From contig JBGVRS010000151.1 of NCBI GenBank assembly GCA_045128635.1, positions 6,645 through 70,644 on the forward strand: 64,000 bases of DNA. Direction: 5' to 3'. The notes below the pieces were generated by a model. The model saw only the letters and a list, made by a program, of their open reading frames with translations. It was not told the origin of the DNA and made no database searches. The translations under genes were made by a program, and so were the position numbers. The DNA is from HGM12587 sp045128635 (GTDB lineage Bacteria; Bacillota; Clostridia; Lachnospirales; Lachnospiraceae). This document shows, piece after piece, positions 27,142 to 35,806 of the stretch. How positions within the stretch are numbered: the stretch's first letter is position 1; each line of letters begins with the position of its first letter.

Positions 27142-28365
27142 ATGAGACGATTCTGGTGCGAAACTTTAAAAGGAATGTTGATCGTATGGATTGCATGGAG
27201 CAGTCTGCTTTCTTGCTATGAAATGATTCGATTGAAGATTCCTATGACCATGTATTTGTACGAAGAAGAGGCAAAAGAGGTTTTGTCCGGAAATCATGAG
27301 AAAGTAGATCCACGAAAGCTACATTTGGATTTTTCCGGGGATGTGATCATTCGGGAAACAGCCCAGGGGAATTTTGAAGCAGTCTGTAGCTTGTTTGGTG
27401 TGATACCATTAAAAAACATGGAGGTTACCGTGGTATCTAAACAGGAGCTGATTCCAGGAGGGATTCCGGTGGGGATTTACGTACAGACAGAGGGTGTGTT
27501 TGTCATTGGTACCGGACAGATTGAAACAGCACAGGGGATTGTAGAGAGCCCGGCAAAAAATATTGTAAAAACAGGAGATTACATTACCAGTGTGCAAGGG
27601 AATACGATTTCAAGAAAACAGGAATTAATTACGGAACTTTCAAGGTTTCAGGGAGAAGAACTGATATTGGGCATTCGAAGAAATGGAGAGAATATAGAGG
27701 TTGCTATAGAACCGCAGTTGTCAGAAAATGGCGCTCAGATGGGAGTCTGGGTCAGGGATGACACTCAGGGAGTAGGAACATTGACTTATATTACAGGAGA
27801 CGGAAAATTTGGTGCATTGGGACATGGTATCTCTGATGCGGACAGTGAACTTTTAATGGAAGTGTCGGAAGGGAAACTGTATGATTGTGAAATATTTGAA
27901 ATCACGAAGGGAGAAAAAGGAACTCCGGGAAAGCTATCAGGAAAGATTATCTATAGCCAGAGCAATCTTTATGGTGAGGTAACAGGCAATTTGAGTGGTG
28001 GAATTTATGGAAAGGCAAATGCGCACTTACGAGAAAGTGTAGAATATCAGCCAATGCCAATTGCGTTAAAACAGGAAATTACAGAAGGAGCGGCTGTTAT
28101 TTTAAGCTCAGTAAGTGGAGAATTAAAAGAATATGCGGTGAAGATAGAAAAGATTTATAGAAACGATAATGACGTAAATAAAGGAATGGTGCTAACGGTC
28201 GTTGATGAAGAACTGCTTTCTCTGACCGGAGGAATTGTGCAGGGAATGAGCGGCAGTCCGATCATTCAGGATGGGAAACTGGTGGGAGCAGTCACTCATG
28301 TACTGGTAAATGACCCGACTAAAGGATACGGAATTTTTATTGAAAATATGCTGTCGAATCATTAA
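27142..28365 (+). CDS. spoIVB: SpoIVB sporulation signalling peptidase (S55)
   Basis: A 407-residue secreted serine protease. In Bacillus it is made in the forespore and cuts SpoIVFA to trigger sigma-K activation. A membrane segment lies at about 12-30. A PDZ domain (about 130-200) contains GDYITSVQGNTISRKQ. The S55 catalytic part has GHGISDAD (His) and GMSGSPIIQDGKLVGAVTHV (Ser). The start is uncertain: I chose the ATG at 27142, but a GTG at 27136 with AGGGCGG upstream and a TTG at 27112 are also in frame. spo0A, its usual neighbour, is about 6.6 kb downstream instead of adjacent. Confidence 0.92.
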   Translation: MRRFWCETLKGMLIVWIAWSSLLSCYEMIRLKIPMTMYLYEEEAKEVLSGNHEKVDPRKLHLDFSGDVIIRETAQGNFEAVCSLFGVIPLKNMEVTVVSKQELIPGGIPVGIYVQTEGVFVIGTGQIETAQGIVESPAKNIVKTGDYITSVQGNTISRKQELITELSRFQGEELILGIRRNGENIEVAIEPQLSENGAQMGVWVRDDTQGVGTLTYITGDGKFGALGHGISDADSELLMEVSEGKLYDCEIFEITKGEKGTPGKLSGKIIYSQSNLYGEVTGNLSGGIYGKANAHLRESVEYQPMPIALKQEITEGAAVILSSVSGELKEYAVKIEKIYRNDNDVNKGMVLTVVDEELLSLTGGIVQGMSGSPIIQDGKLVGAVTHVLVNDPTKGYGIFIENMLSNH

Positions 28366-28417
28366 TTTATAAAGAGAGATTAAAAGAATTAATAAGAAAT
28401 TAGAAATTTACAATATA

Positions 28418-28446
28418 TTGCAAAATCATTTTTCCTGCATTATAAT
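28418..28446 (+). promoter_or_regulatory. Promoter of purC
   Basis: TTGCAA at 28418-28423 and a perfect TATAAT at 28441-28446, 17-base spacer. The roughly 55-nt leader is too short for a purine riboswitch. Confidence 0.8.
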
Positions 28447-28509
28447 AGAAAAGTCTTTTAGAGATATTTAGCAACTGAAACGTGATAAAACAACCAGGAG
28501 GTATGGTTC

Positions 28510-29196
28510 ATGGAAAAGAAACTTGTATACACAGGTAAAACAAAAGACGTATTTGAACTTGAAAACGGAAATTGCCTTTTAAAATTTAAAGATGATTGCA
28601 CAGGTAAAGACGGTGTATTTGATCCAGGCGAAAATGCAGTAGGTCTTACAATTGACGGTGTAGGTGATGTTAACCTTCGTATGTCTATCTACTTCTTTGA
28701 AAAAATCAATGCAGCAGGTATCAAAACACATTATATCAATGCAAACTTAGAAGATACAACTATGGAAGTTCTTCCAGCAAAAGTATTCGGACACGGTCTT
28801 GAAGTTATCTGCCGTCATAAAGCAGTAGGAAGCTTCTTCCGTCGTTACAATGAATATATTGAAGAAGGTGCTGATCTTCCAGCATATGTTGAAATGACAT
28901 TCAAAAACGATGCATTAGGTGATCCACTTGTAACAAAGGATGGTCTTGTAGCTCTTGGCGTTATGACAGAAAAACAGTATGACGACATGAAAGACATGAC
29001 ACAGAAAATTACACAGATTGTAGCAGATGACTTAAAAGAAAAAGGATTAGTATTATACGATATTAAATTCGAATTTGGTTATGATGCAGACGGCAGTGTA
29101 ATGCTCATCGACGAAGTTGCTTCTGGTAACATGCGTGTTTACAAAGATGGTCAGTACATCGATCCAATGACATTATCTGAATTATTCTTTGCATAA
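28510..29196 (+). CDS. purC: SAICAR synthetase
   Basis: A 228-residue phosphoribosylaminoimidazole-succinocarboxamide synthase, the ATP-dependent step that adds aspartate to CAIR in purine synthesis. The N-terminus has YTGKTKDVFELENG and DDCTGKDGVFDPG. Others are EVICRHKAVGSFFRRY and DIKFEFGYDADG with VMLIDEVASGNMRV. It stands alone, with its own promoter and terminator and no other pur gene nearby. CCAGGAGG precedes the ATG. Confidence 0.95.
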   Translation: MEKKLVYTGKTKDVFELENGNCLLKFKDDCTGKDGVFDPGENAVGLTIDGVGDVNLRMSIYFFEKINAAGIKTHYINANLEDTTMEVLPAKVFGHGLEVICRHKAVGSFFRRYNEYIEEGADLPAYVEMTFKNDALGDPLVTKDGLVALGVMTEKQYDDMKDMTQKITQIVADDLKEKGLVLYDIKFEFGYDADGSVMLIDEVASGNMRVYKDGQYIDPMTLSELFFA

Positions 29197-29213
29197 TTAG
29201 TATATAATAAGTA

Positions 29214-29251
29214 AAAAACGGGGCTCAAGTAATCTTGAGTCCCATTTTTAT
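29214..29251. terminator. Bidirectional terminator between purC and SGNH hydrolase
   Basis: GGGGCTCAAG (29220-29229) and CTTGAGTCCC (29234-29243) pair with one G-U. ATTTTTATT follows on the plus strand and an A-run precedes it, so it can stop transcription from both convergent genes. Confidence 0.85.
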
Positions 29252-29257
29252 TGTAAA

Positions 29258-30394
29258 TTATCCTTCTAAAATTTCTGTCAGCACCGCATTTGCCATTGCT
29301 TTGTAGCCTGCAGGGCTTGGGTGCAGGTGGTCGCCGCTGTCATATTCCGGCAGGAATGCACTTGGATTGTCCGGGTCGCAGACAGCTTTGTCAAAATCCA
29401 AAACACCGTCAATCAGATCGGTTGTACGAATCCATTCATTATAAGCCGTTCGCATTTCTTCGCGGAAGGTTGCGTAGGTTCTCCATCCTTCGATTGGAAG
29501 GAGTGTTCCTACATAAACTTTATAACCGTAGGAGCGGGCTTCTTTAATATAATACTTTAAACCTTCAATCAGTTCTTCCACTGTCGGCAGATCACTCATT
29601 GGACGGAATGGATTGACATCAGTTCCAACCGGATGAATGATGTCATTGATTCCCTGTTGAATGAGAACGGTGTCGGCACCATCTGTCGGTACTTCGTGTG
29701 GGAAACGGTGGTCGCCGCGAAGACCATAAGATTCGTAAGTAATACAGTTATATTCTCTTAAAATTCTGGAACCGCTGGTAGCACGGCGGATAATTGCAGT
29801 ATGATCATATCCTTCCTTCTGACAGCGAAGTGTTAAATAGTCCGGCCAATCCTGCGCTGTAATGGAATCACCGTAACATACCACAGTACGATTCTTGGTA
29901 CTTGTATAAACAGAGACATTACTTAAAAAGTAGAAGTAATGAGTTGTGCGGGATAAATCAATCGGAAGATGAACTTCTTCTGTCCAGTCCCCGATTGCGT
30001 AGCTTCCATAGGATAAAGGACCACAGGTAAATACAACAGAACGCATCTGTGTGTAGTCTTTTAGATAAAAACTCACATCAAAAGTACTCTGAGCTTTTAC
30101 ATAGCATCTGATACCATCAGAAATGGCATGTTCTCCTGCTGGAATCGTGATTGATGCCTGATGACCAAAAGTGACAGGATAAAATTTTCCATCCACATAA
30201 ACTGTTGTCTTTTCAATGGTAATCGGTTCTGTGCCACAGTAATTATCAAAGGTCAGGCAGATGCCGGTTCCTTCGAAATGGGAATAAATTGGGTAACGAA
30301 GAGTAATGTTCTTACTAAAGCTTTCCGGTCTGTTTTCAGCAATAGAGACTGCATTTCCCCAGACAGAAGCCCAGTGCATAGGTTCGTTGCTCAT
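29258..30394 (-). CDS. SGNH/GDSL-family hydrolase
   Basis: A 378-residue protein without a signal peptide. The N-terminal half (about 1-165) is a beta-rich domain. The C-terminal half is an SGNH hydrolase: block I VVCYGDSITAQDWP with the catalytic Ser, a Gly in TSGSR, GINDI as block III, and DHLHPSPAGY with the catalytic Asp and His. Such enzymes remove acyl groups from carbohydrates or lipids. The two-domain layout resembles carbohydrate esterases, though substrate is not shown. It follows the DUF1576 gene by 18 bases and is probably co-transcribed with it. Confidence 0.82.
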   Translation of the reverse strand: MSNEPMHWASVWGNAVSIAENRPESFSKNITLRYPIYSHFEGTGICLTFDNYCGTEPITIEKTTVYVDGKFYPVTFGHQASITIPAGEHAISDGIRCYVKAQSTFDVSFYLKDYTQMRSVVFTCGPLSYGSYAIGDWTEEVHLPIDLSRTTHYFYFLSNVSVYTSTKNRTVVCYGDSITAQDWPDYLTLRCQKEGYDHTAIIRRATSGSRILREYNCITYESYGLRGDHRFPHEVPTDGADTVLIQQGINDIIHPVGTDVNPFRPMSDLPTVEELIEGLKYYIKEARSYGYKVYVGTLLPIEGWRTYATFREEMRTAYNEWIRTTDLIDGVLDFDKAVCDPDNPSAFLPEYDSGDHLHPSPAGYKAMANAVLTEILEG

Positions 30395-30412
30395 AGTGAT
30401 AGATCCTTTCTT

Positions 30413-31786
30413 TTAAGCTTTCTTTTTATCTCTCCAGTAATATTCTAAACAAGGTACTATGATTAGTGCTGTGATACCGGTAGTTAAACCGCCATTATAG
30501 AGCATCAGTCCTCCATGCATGGAACTTGTTGATGTACATAGAATTGCGGCAAGTATACCTGCAATGACTCCGTATCGTCTGCCGTATCGTCCTGCAATTG
30601 GACAAAGACCTGTGGCAAAGGCTGCACCATTAATATAACCTTGCGTAGAAAGTGTCCATGGAATATCCAGTCCGGAGATGCTGCACATAATTGTTACAAA
30701 TAAGGAAAGTACCATATAGCCAACAAAAATCGGCCACACATTTGCAGGGTGTTGCCCCTGTGAAGAAAAGGTCAGGGCGGCTAAAATGACACCTACCGTA
30801 GGACCGGTAAATCCAGCGCCATCCGTAAAACTGATGACTAATAAAAAGTAGGTAAATACCAGGAAACCATAAAAACCAATATTCATAATGACTTTTGCTG
30901 CACCGTATTCTGCAAAAAAGTCTGCGGTATGTCCTGTGGATTTTAAAAGCTCTTTATAGCCATTAAAAGATTTTCCGTTTAAATACCATCCCCAAAGGAT
31001 AAATAAAGCAAATACAATTACAAAAAACCAGGTAGAAAATATCTGGTAGGAATTTGTATGAGATGCATAAACGACGTTTGGAGTCGGTGTGGCATGTGGT
31101 GGTTCAATTCCCATGGTCTTATACATGAATGCGTAAATAAAAAGCCCTAAAAGACCGAATGCAAGTCCACCGTTATACAGATTAAAGCCTTTGTGAAGCT
31201 TTAATGCGCCCGGCAGCATGGCTGGAATTGCAAAACCCAGGAAAATGCTGAAAATAATTACGTAGATAAATCCGAGAACACTGACCTGAACTTCATAAGC
31301 GATGTAATAGTCCCAGACATGATATCGAAATAACATTTCGCTGATGAATGGTCCAAATGCTGTAGAAAACATTGCCATATCCAGGTTGTGACGGAAGCCA
31401 ATCTTGAAGATTTTGGTGAATAAAAGAATCCCCAAAACCGGAGGCCACATATTTAAAAAATTTAGACCGTAAAAACAATGGGCAACTACCAGAAAATATC
31501 CTGCAAGATAGCTTGGGCGACATTCTGTTTTTAATACAATCATCAGAAGGGTAAAAGTCATCCCGCAGACTCCTGCATTTAAAAAGGCAGATGCGATATT
31601 TCCAAGCATAAAATAATCAGTGACCAAAGGTCCGGGAAGAACCATCAGCTTTAGAAAATCCTTCCATACATGTCCCCAGAGATTCAAATAAACAGTTGCT
31701 GCAAATGAAGCAACAAAAAAACAAATCGAAAAATTAAAGCAGATTGCTTTGATAAACCAGCTGCTTTTCTTGATGTTATGATCCAT
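30413..31786 (-). CDS. DUF1576 polytopic membrane protein
   Basis: A 457-residue protein with about 12 hydrophobic helices. Two halves carry a similar motif: FNLYNGGLAFG near residue 205 and LMLYNGGLTTG near residue 435. This points to an internal duplication of the type found in channels and transporters. I recognise it as the DUF1576 family, whose function is unknown. It is the first gene of a two-gene minus-strand unit with the SGNH hydrolase, which suggests that a deacylated or acylated small compound may be the cargo. That link is inference. AGGGG lies upstream of its ATG. Confidence 0.7.
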   Translation of the reverse strand: MDHNIKKSSWFIKAICFNFSICFFVASFAATVYLNLWGHVWKDFLKLMVLPGPLVTDYFMLGNIASAFLNAGVCGMTFTLLMIVLKTECRPSYLAGYFLVVAHCFYGLNFLNMWPPVLGILLFTKIFKIGFRHNLDMAMFSTAFGPFISEMLFRYHVWDYYIAYEVQVSVLGFIYVIIFSIFLGFAIPAMLPGALKLHKGFNLYNGGLAFGLLGLFIYAFMYKTMGIEPPHATPTPNVVYASHTNSYQIFSTWFFVIVFALFILWGWYLNGKSFNGYKELLKSTGHTADFFAEYGAAKVIMNIGFYGFLVFTYFLLVISFTDGAGFTGPTVGVILAALTFSSQGQHPANVWPIFVGYMVLSLFVTIMCSISGLDIPWTLSTQGYINGAAFATGLCPIAGRYGRRYGVIAGILAAILCTSTSSMHGGLMLYNGGLTTGITALIIVPCLEYYWRDKKKA

Positions 31787-31822
31787 ATCTTACCCCTAAA
31801 ATATATCAATAAACTTATTCTT

Positions 31823-31850
31823 AGTTTACCACAATGTGTTTGAAATGCAA
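31823..31850 (-). promoter_or_regulatory. Likely promoter of the DUF1576-SGNH unit
   Basis: On the minus strand, TTGCAT (31850-31845) and TAAACT (31828-31823) are separated by 16 bases with a TGG extended -10. It faces away from the DUF5058 gene in the shared 144-base gap. Confidence 0.45.
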
Positions 31851-31892
31851 TGTTTCAATCAGTTGTTTTTGGTAGTAAATTTACATAAAAAA

Positions 31893-31901
31893 TGCTACAA
31901 T
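31893..31901 (+). promoter_or_regulatory. Possible extended -10 promoter of the DUF5058 unit
   Basis: TGCTACAAT (31893-31901) matches an extended -10 element. No good -35 box is present at the right distance, so this is tentative. Confidence 0.3.
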
Positions 31902-31930
31902 GTTAAAAAAATATTTTTAGGAGGAAAGAC

Positions 31931-32677
31931 ATGAACGAGTATTTAAGCAGTGTGAATTCAGGGATGTTTTATCTGTTGGTGGCAGGGATCCTTGGATTCA
32001 TTACAATCATGTGTTTTGTATTTTTAGTAAAGAGTTACCGGGCAGGAATTAAAATCGGTATGGACAAGAAGGTTTTAAAGAAAACCATTACAGCCAGTGC
32101 AACATTTACCCTGCTTCCGTCAATCAGTATTTTGCTGGGGGTTATTGCGCTGAGTGGGACATTGGGGGTGCCATTTTCATGGCTGAGATTATCTGTTGTT
32201 GGGGCATTGCAGTATGAATTAAATGTTGCTGAAATTGCAGCTCAGAGTATTGGACTTTCGGGACTTCGTGTGGATGAATTAAGTATCGGTGCATTTGTAA
32301 CAATCGCCCTTGTTATGACTGTTGGCATTCTTGGCGGTGTTGCATGCTGTATTCTTTTCCTGAAAAAATATCTCGGAAAGATTCAGAAAGCACCGAAAAA
32401 AGAAAATAACGGAAAGCCGGGATTTGGAGCGCATGCGACAACCGCAATGTTTGTTGGTTTATGTGCAGCCTATATTGGCTCTTACATAGGGAAAGCTATT
32501 CCAAGAGAAGGATATGATATTATGCCGCTGTTTGTAGCAGTGGTAGCCGCACTCGTAATGGCTGTGTTTGAATATTTTATCCAGAAAAAAGGAAAAGCAG
32601 CATTGGAAAATTTCAGTTTGGCAGCAAGTATGCTGGTTGCAATGGCAGCAGCAGTGGTATTCCAGCTGGTGATGTAG
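31931..32677 (+). CDS. DUF5058 family membrane protein
   Basis: A 248-residue protein with about six hydrophobic segments. The motif SATFTLLPSISILLGVIALSG near residue 58 and WLRLSVVGALQYE are recognisable features of the DUF5058 family, whose function is not known. AGGAGGAAAG gives a strong ribosome binding site. The second membrane protein follows after 10 bases and an M20 peptidase after that, so the three probably form one operon. A two-component carrier for a peptide or amide that the peptidase then cleaves is a reasonable guess. Confidence 0.65.
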   Translation: MNEYLSSVNSGMFYLLVAGILGFITIMCFVFLVKSYRAGIKIGMDKKVLKKTITASATFTLLPSISILLGVIALSGTLGVPFSWLRLSVVGALQYELNVAEIAAQSIGLSGLRVDELSIGAFVTIALVMTVGILGGVACCILFLKKYLGKIQKAPKKENNGKPGFGAHATTAMFVGLCAAYIGSYIGKAIPREGYDIMPLFVAVVAALVMAVFEYFIQKKGKAALENFSLAASMLVAMAAAVVFQLVM

Positions 32678-32687
32678 GAGGTTTATG

Positions 32688-33368
32688 ATGGACGAAAGAC
32701 AGAAAGAGCAGTTTTTTAACGAATTTAACAACAGTCTTCACAGATTAGGAAAGATTTTGTTATTGATTTCTATGATTTTACTTTTATCTGTACCATTTGT
32801 AATTGGTGCATTGAACAGTGTGATGCCGGGGCTTGGAGGCTTTCTTAGCGGTATGGCAAAAGTTGGAATTATTTATATCCCGGTAGCGATTGTAGAATTT
32901 TTGGTTTACACACCAATGTTAGGTGTTGGCGGCAGCTATATTTCATTCCTTACAGGAAATGTAACAAATATGAAGATTCCATGTGCCATGAATGCAAGAG
33001 ATATGGCGGAAACGACGGTTGGAACACCAGAAAATGAAATTATCTCTACTATCAGTACAGCAACCAGTGCAATTGTTACTACACTGGTAATTGTTGTTGG
33101 CGTACTTCTGATTGTTCCATTACAGCCTGTTTTACAGAGTGAAACATTACTTCCTGCATTTAATAATGTAGTTCCGGCTTTATTTGGAGCATTGGGGCTG
33201 AAATATTTTGCAAAGAGCCCGAAAATTGCAGTGATTCCATTGTTATTAATGTCACTGCTTTGTATTTTTGTGCCGGCAGCAATCAGTCAGACAAGCTTAC
33301 TGATGATTCCGGCAGGCGGACTTGCATTGGCAATTGGATTTATATTGTTTAAAAAAGATAAGTTATAG
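32688..33368 (+). CDS. Polytopic membrane protein partner of DUF5058
   Basis: A 226-residue protein with about six membrane helices. The central segment has GVGGSYISFLTGNVTNMKIPCAMNA, with conserved-looking Gly, Asn and Cys that could line a path. I do not recognise the family. Two ATGs are adjacent; 32688 is chosen because AGGAGG ends six bases upstream. Tight spacing with DUF5058 (10 bases) suggests they form a complex. The start of the M20 peptidase gene follows after 10 bases. Confidence 0.6.
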   Translation: MDERQKEQFFNEFNNSLHRLGKILLLISMILLLSVPFVIGALNSVMPGLGGFLSGMAKVGIIYIPVAIVEFLVYTPMLGVGGSYISFLTGNVTNMKIPCAMNARDMAETTVGTPENEIISTISTATSAIVTTLVIVVGVLLIVPLQPVLQSETLLPAFNNVVPALFGALGLKYFAKSPKIAVIPLLLMSLLCIFVPAAISQTSLLMIPAGGLALAIGFILFKKDKL

Positions 33369-33378
33369 GAGTGCCTTT

Positions 33379-34812
33379 ATGTATATTTTAGGTGGAATTA
33401 TAGTTTTGATACTGGTGCTGGCAGCAGTGGTTTTGATTAGGGCACTGAGTTTAAAGCCAACACCTGCAAAAACTGCGAATATTGGATTGGATAATTCACA
33501 GCGTGCAAGAGAATACGGACGACGTCTCTCAAAATTGATTCAGAAGGAAACGATTTCTGCAAGGGGTGATACAGATCGTACAAAATTTTATGATTTTCAT
33601 AAGGAATTAGAAACTCTATTTCCAAAAGTGCATAAGGCATGCGAAAAACATGAGTTTGATGGAAGCCTTTTGTTTAAGTGGAAAGGAAAAGGAAATCATG
33701 AACCGATTCTTTTGATGAGCCATCAAGATGTTGTAGAAGCGACTGGTGACTGGAAGCATGAACCATTTAGCGGAGACATTGATGAGAAGGGATGTGTCTG
33801 GGGACGTGGAACTGTAGACACCAAAGGAAGTCTTTTTTGTATTTTTTCGGCGCTGGAGGAATTGATCTGGGAAGGTTATGAGCCGGAATGCGATGTTTAT
33901 ATTGCCAGCAGTTGTACAGAAGAAATTAGTGGAGAAGGTGCGCCGCTTATAGCAAAATATTTAAAAGATCAGGGTGTACAGCTTGCCCTTCTTCTGGATG
34001 AAGGCGGTATGATCGTGGAAGAACCTGTCGGCGGTGTCAAAGGGCTTTATGGCATGGTCGGCGTTGTAGAAAAAGGATATGGTGACGTGAAATTTGTTGC
34101 CAAAAGTAATGGCGGACATGCCAGTGCTCCAGGGAAAAACACACCTTTGGTACGTCTTGGAAAATTTATGGCGGAAATTGATAAAAACAATCCTTTTACT
34201 GCAAAACTTACACCGACTGTCAGAGAAATGTTCAGACGTATGACACCAAACATGACTTTTGGAATGCGTGTGATTTTTGCAAACTTATGGTTGTTTGAAG
34301 GGCTTTTATTAAGGCTTCTGCCAGTAATTAGTCCTGCAGCGGCTGCGATGACAAGAACTACCATTGCATTTACAACAGCAAAAGGGGCAGATGGATTAAA
34401 TGTGTTACCGCAGGAAGCTTATGTGACAGCAAACATGAGATTTATACACCATCAGCCAAATAAAGATAGTATCGCATTAATCGGAGAAATCGCAAAAAAA
34501 TATCAGATTGAGACAGAGGCTTTGTATAATGACGAACCATGTCCGATTGTAGATTATAAAAGTGATGCATTCCATTTGATTGAAGATATAGCTGCAGAGA
34601 TTTATCCGGGTGTTGGAATTTGTCCTTATACAATGACCGGAGGAACAGATGCTAAATTTTATAAAGATATTTGTAAAAACGCAATGCGTTTCGCACCAAT
34701 TTACATTGATTCCCAGCAATATTCTAGTATTCACGGAATCAATGAGAATATTTATCAGGGTGCATTGACGAAAGCTGTCGATTTTTACAAAATGGTTATC
34801 AAAAAATGTTGA
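33379..34812 (+). CDS. Membrane-anchored M20-family metallopeptidase
   Basis: A 477-residue zinc peptidase with an N-terminal membrane helix (about 3-22). Catalytic motifs are MSHQDVV (zinc His with DVV), GRGTVDTKGS (bridging Asp), CTEEISGEGA (general base Glu and zinc Glu), and a C-terminal IHGINENI (zinc His). Family members include carboxypeptidases, dipeptidases and aminoacylases. It resembles CPS1-like members with an N-terminal anchor. It closes the DUF5058 unit, so its substrate may be what those proteins carry. The start at 33379 follows AGGAG by seven bases. Confidence 0.85.
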   Translation: MYILGGIIVLILVLAAVVLIRALSLKPTPAKTANIGLDNSQRAREYGRRLSKLIQKETISARGDTDRTKFYDFHKELETLFPKVHKACEKHEFDGSLLFKWKGKGNHEPILLMSHQDVVEATGDWKHEPFSGDIDEKGCVWGRGTVDTKGSLFCIFSALEELIWEGYEPECDVYIASSCTEEISGEGAPLIAKYLKDQGVQLALLLDEGGMIVEEPVGGVKGLYGMVGVVEKGYGDVKFVAKSNGGHASAPGKNTPLVRLGKFMAEIDKNNPFTAKLTPTVREMFRRMTPNMTFGMRVIFANLWLFEGLLLRLLPVISPAAAAMTRTTIAFTTAKGADGLNVLPQEAYVTANMRFIHHQPNKDSIALIGEIAKKYQIETEALYNDEPCPIVDYKSDAFHLIEDIAAEIYPGVGICPYTMTGGTDAKFYKDICKNAMRFAPIYIDSQQYSSIHGINENIYQGALTKAVDFYKMVIKKC

Positions 34813-34825
34813 TAGGTTTTTGAGT

Positions 34826-34832
34826 TTCGACA
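34826..34832 (-). promoter_or_regulatory. 0A box upstream of spo0A
   Basis: TTCGACA on the plus strand is TGTCGAA on the minus strand, the Spo0A-binding 0A box consensus (TGNCGAA). It lies 107 bases before the spo0A start. A second near match, TTCGATA, is at 34862-34868. Autoregulation by Spo0A~P is known in Bacillus and is likely here. Confidence 0.65.
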
Positions 34833-34938
34833 ACGAACTTTTTAAGCTTCCTCTTTTTGGTTTCGATATAGTTGTTATATGACCGGGTTGGAATTAAAAC
34901 GGATTAATTATTTGTGAAAGTAAAAGGAGGAAGTAAAA

Positions 34939-35730
34939 ATGGGAACTATAAGTGTGGCAATTGCTGATGATAATGAGAGAATGGTGGAAATATTAGACAG
35001 CATTGTGAAAAAAGACAGCGATATTCGCATTGTAGGAAAAGCTAATAACGGTGAAGATGTATACCATATGATCAAAGAAAAAGAGCCGGATGTTGTTTTA
35101 TTGGATCTGATTATGCCAAAGCTGGACGGACTTTCAGTCATGGAGAGAATCAATCAGGATGAGACAATAAAAAAACATCCGAAATTTATTGTCATTTCAG
35201 CAATAGGACAAGAGGGGATTACAGAAGACGCTTTTAATTTGGGAGCACACTATTATATAATGAAACCCTTTGATAATGATATGGTATTAAATCGCGTCAG
35301 GTCTATCAAAAACTACACAAGCGCCAGACAGGTAAAAGCTTCCTCCGATAAAAATTCAGCATTGGGATTAACGATTGAAAATCTTGAAGGTGAAGTAACA
35401 GACATGATTCATGAGGTTGGAGTACCTGCTCATATCAAAGGATATCATTATTTAAGAGATGCTATTTTAATGGTGATAGAAGATCCGGATATGCTGAATT
35501 CTATTACGAAAATATTGTATCCTACTATTGCAAAAAGAAATCAAACAACACCTAGCAGAGTCGAGCGAGCAATCAGACATGCAATTGAAGTCGCCTGGAG
35601 TAGAGGTAATATGGATATTATCAATACCTTGTTTAGCTATACAGTAAGTACAGGAAAAGGAAAACCTACTAATTCGGAGTTCATTGCCCTGATTGCAGAC
35701 AAAATTCGGCTACAGAACAAAATGCGATAA
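34939..35730 (+). CDS. spo0A: Sporulation master regulator Spo0A
   Basis: A 263-residue response regulator. The receiver domain (about 1-125) has the acidic pocket Asp10-Asp11, the phosphoacceptor Asp56 in LLDLIMPKLDG and the conserved Lys in YIMKPFD. The C-terminal DNA-binding domain has PSRVERAIRHAIEVAWSRG, the recognition helix that reads 0A boxes. Its presence with spoIVB argues for a spore-former. It has a strong AGGAGG site. It is not adjacent to spoIVB as it usually is in Bacillus and many clostridia; an unrelated block lies between them. Confidence 0.97.
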   Translation: MGTISVAIADDNERMVEILDSIVKKDSDIRIVGKANNGEDVYHMIKEKEPDVVLLDLIMPKLDGLSVMERINQDETIKKHPKFIVISAIGQEGITEDAFNLGAHYYIMKPFDNDMVLNRVRSIKNYTSARQVKASSDKNSALGLTIENLEGEVTDMIHEVGVPAHIKGYHYLRDAILMVIEDPDMLNSITKILYPTIAKRNQTTPSRVERAIRHAIEVAWSRGNMDIINTLFSYTVSTGKGKPTNSEFIALIADKIRLQNKMR

Positions 35731-35733
35731 AAT

Positions 35734-35761
35734 TTGCTTTCAATACATGGCCGAATATGAT
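35734..35761 (+). promoter_or_regulatory. Likely promoter of glgA
   Basis: TTGCTT at 35734-35739 and TATGAT at 35756-35761 with a 16-base spacer, immediately after the spo0A stop. Confidence 0.5.
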
Positions 35762-35806
35762 AAAATTGAAAAAGGGTTTTATTATATTGCATTAGGGGGA
35801 AAACAA

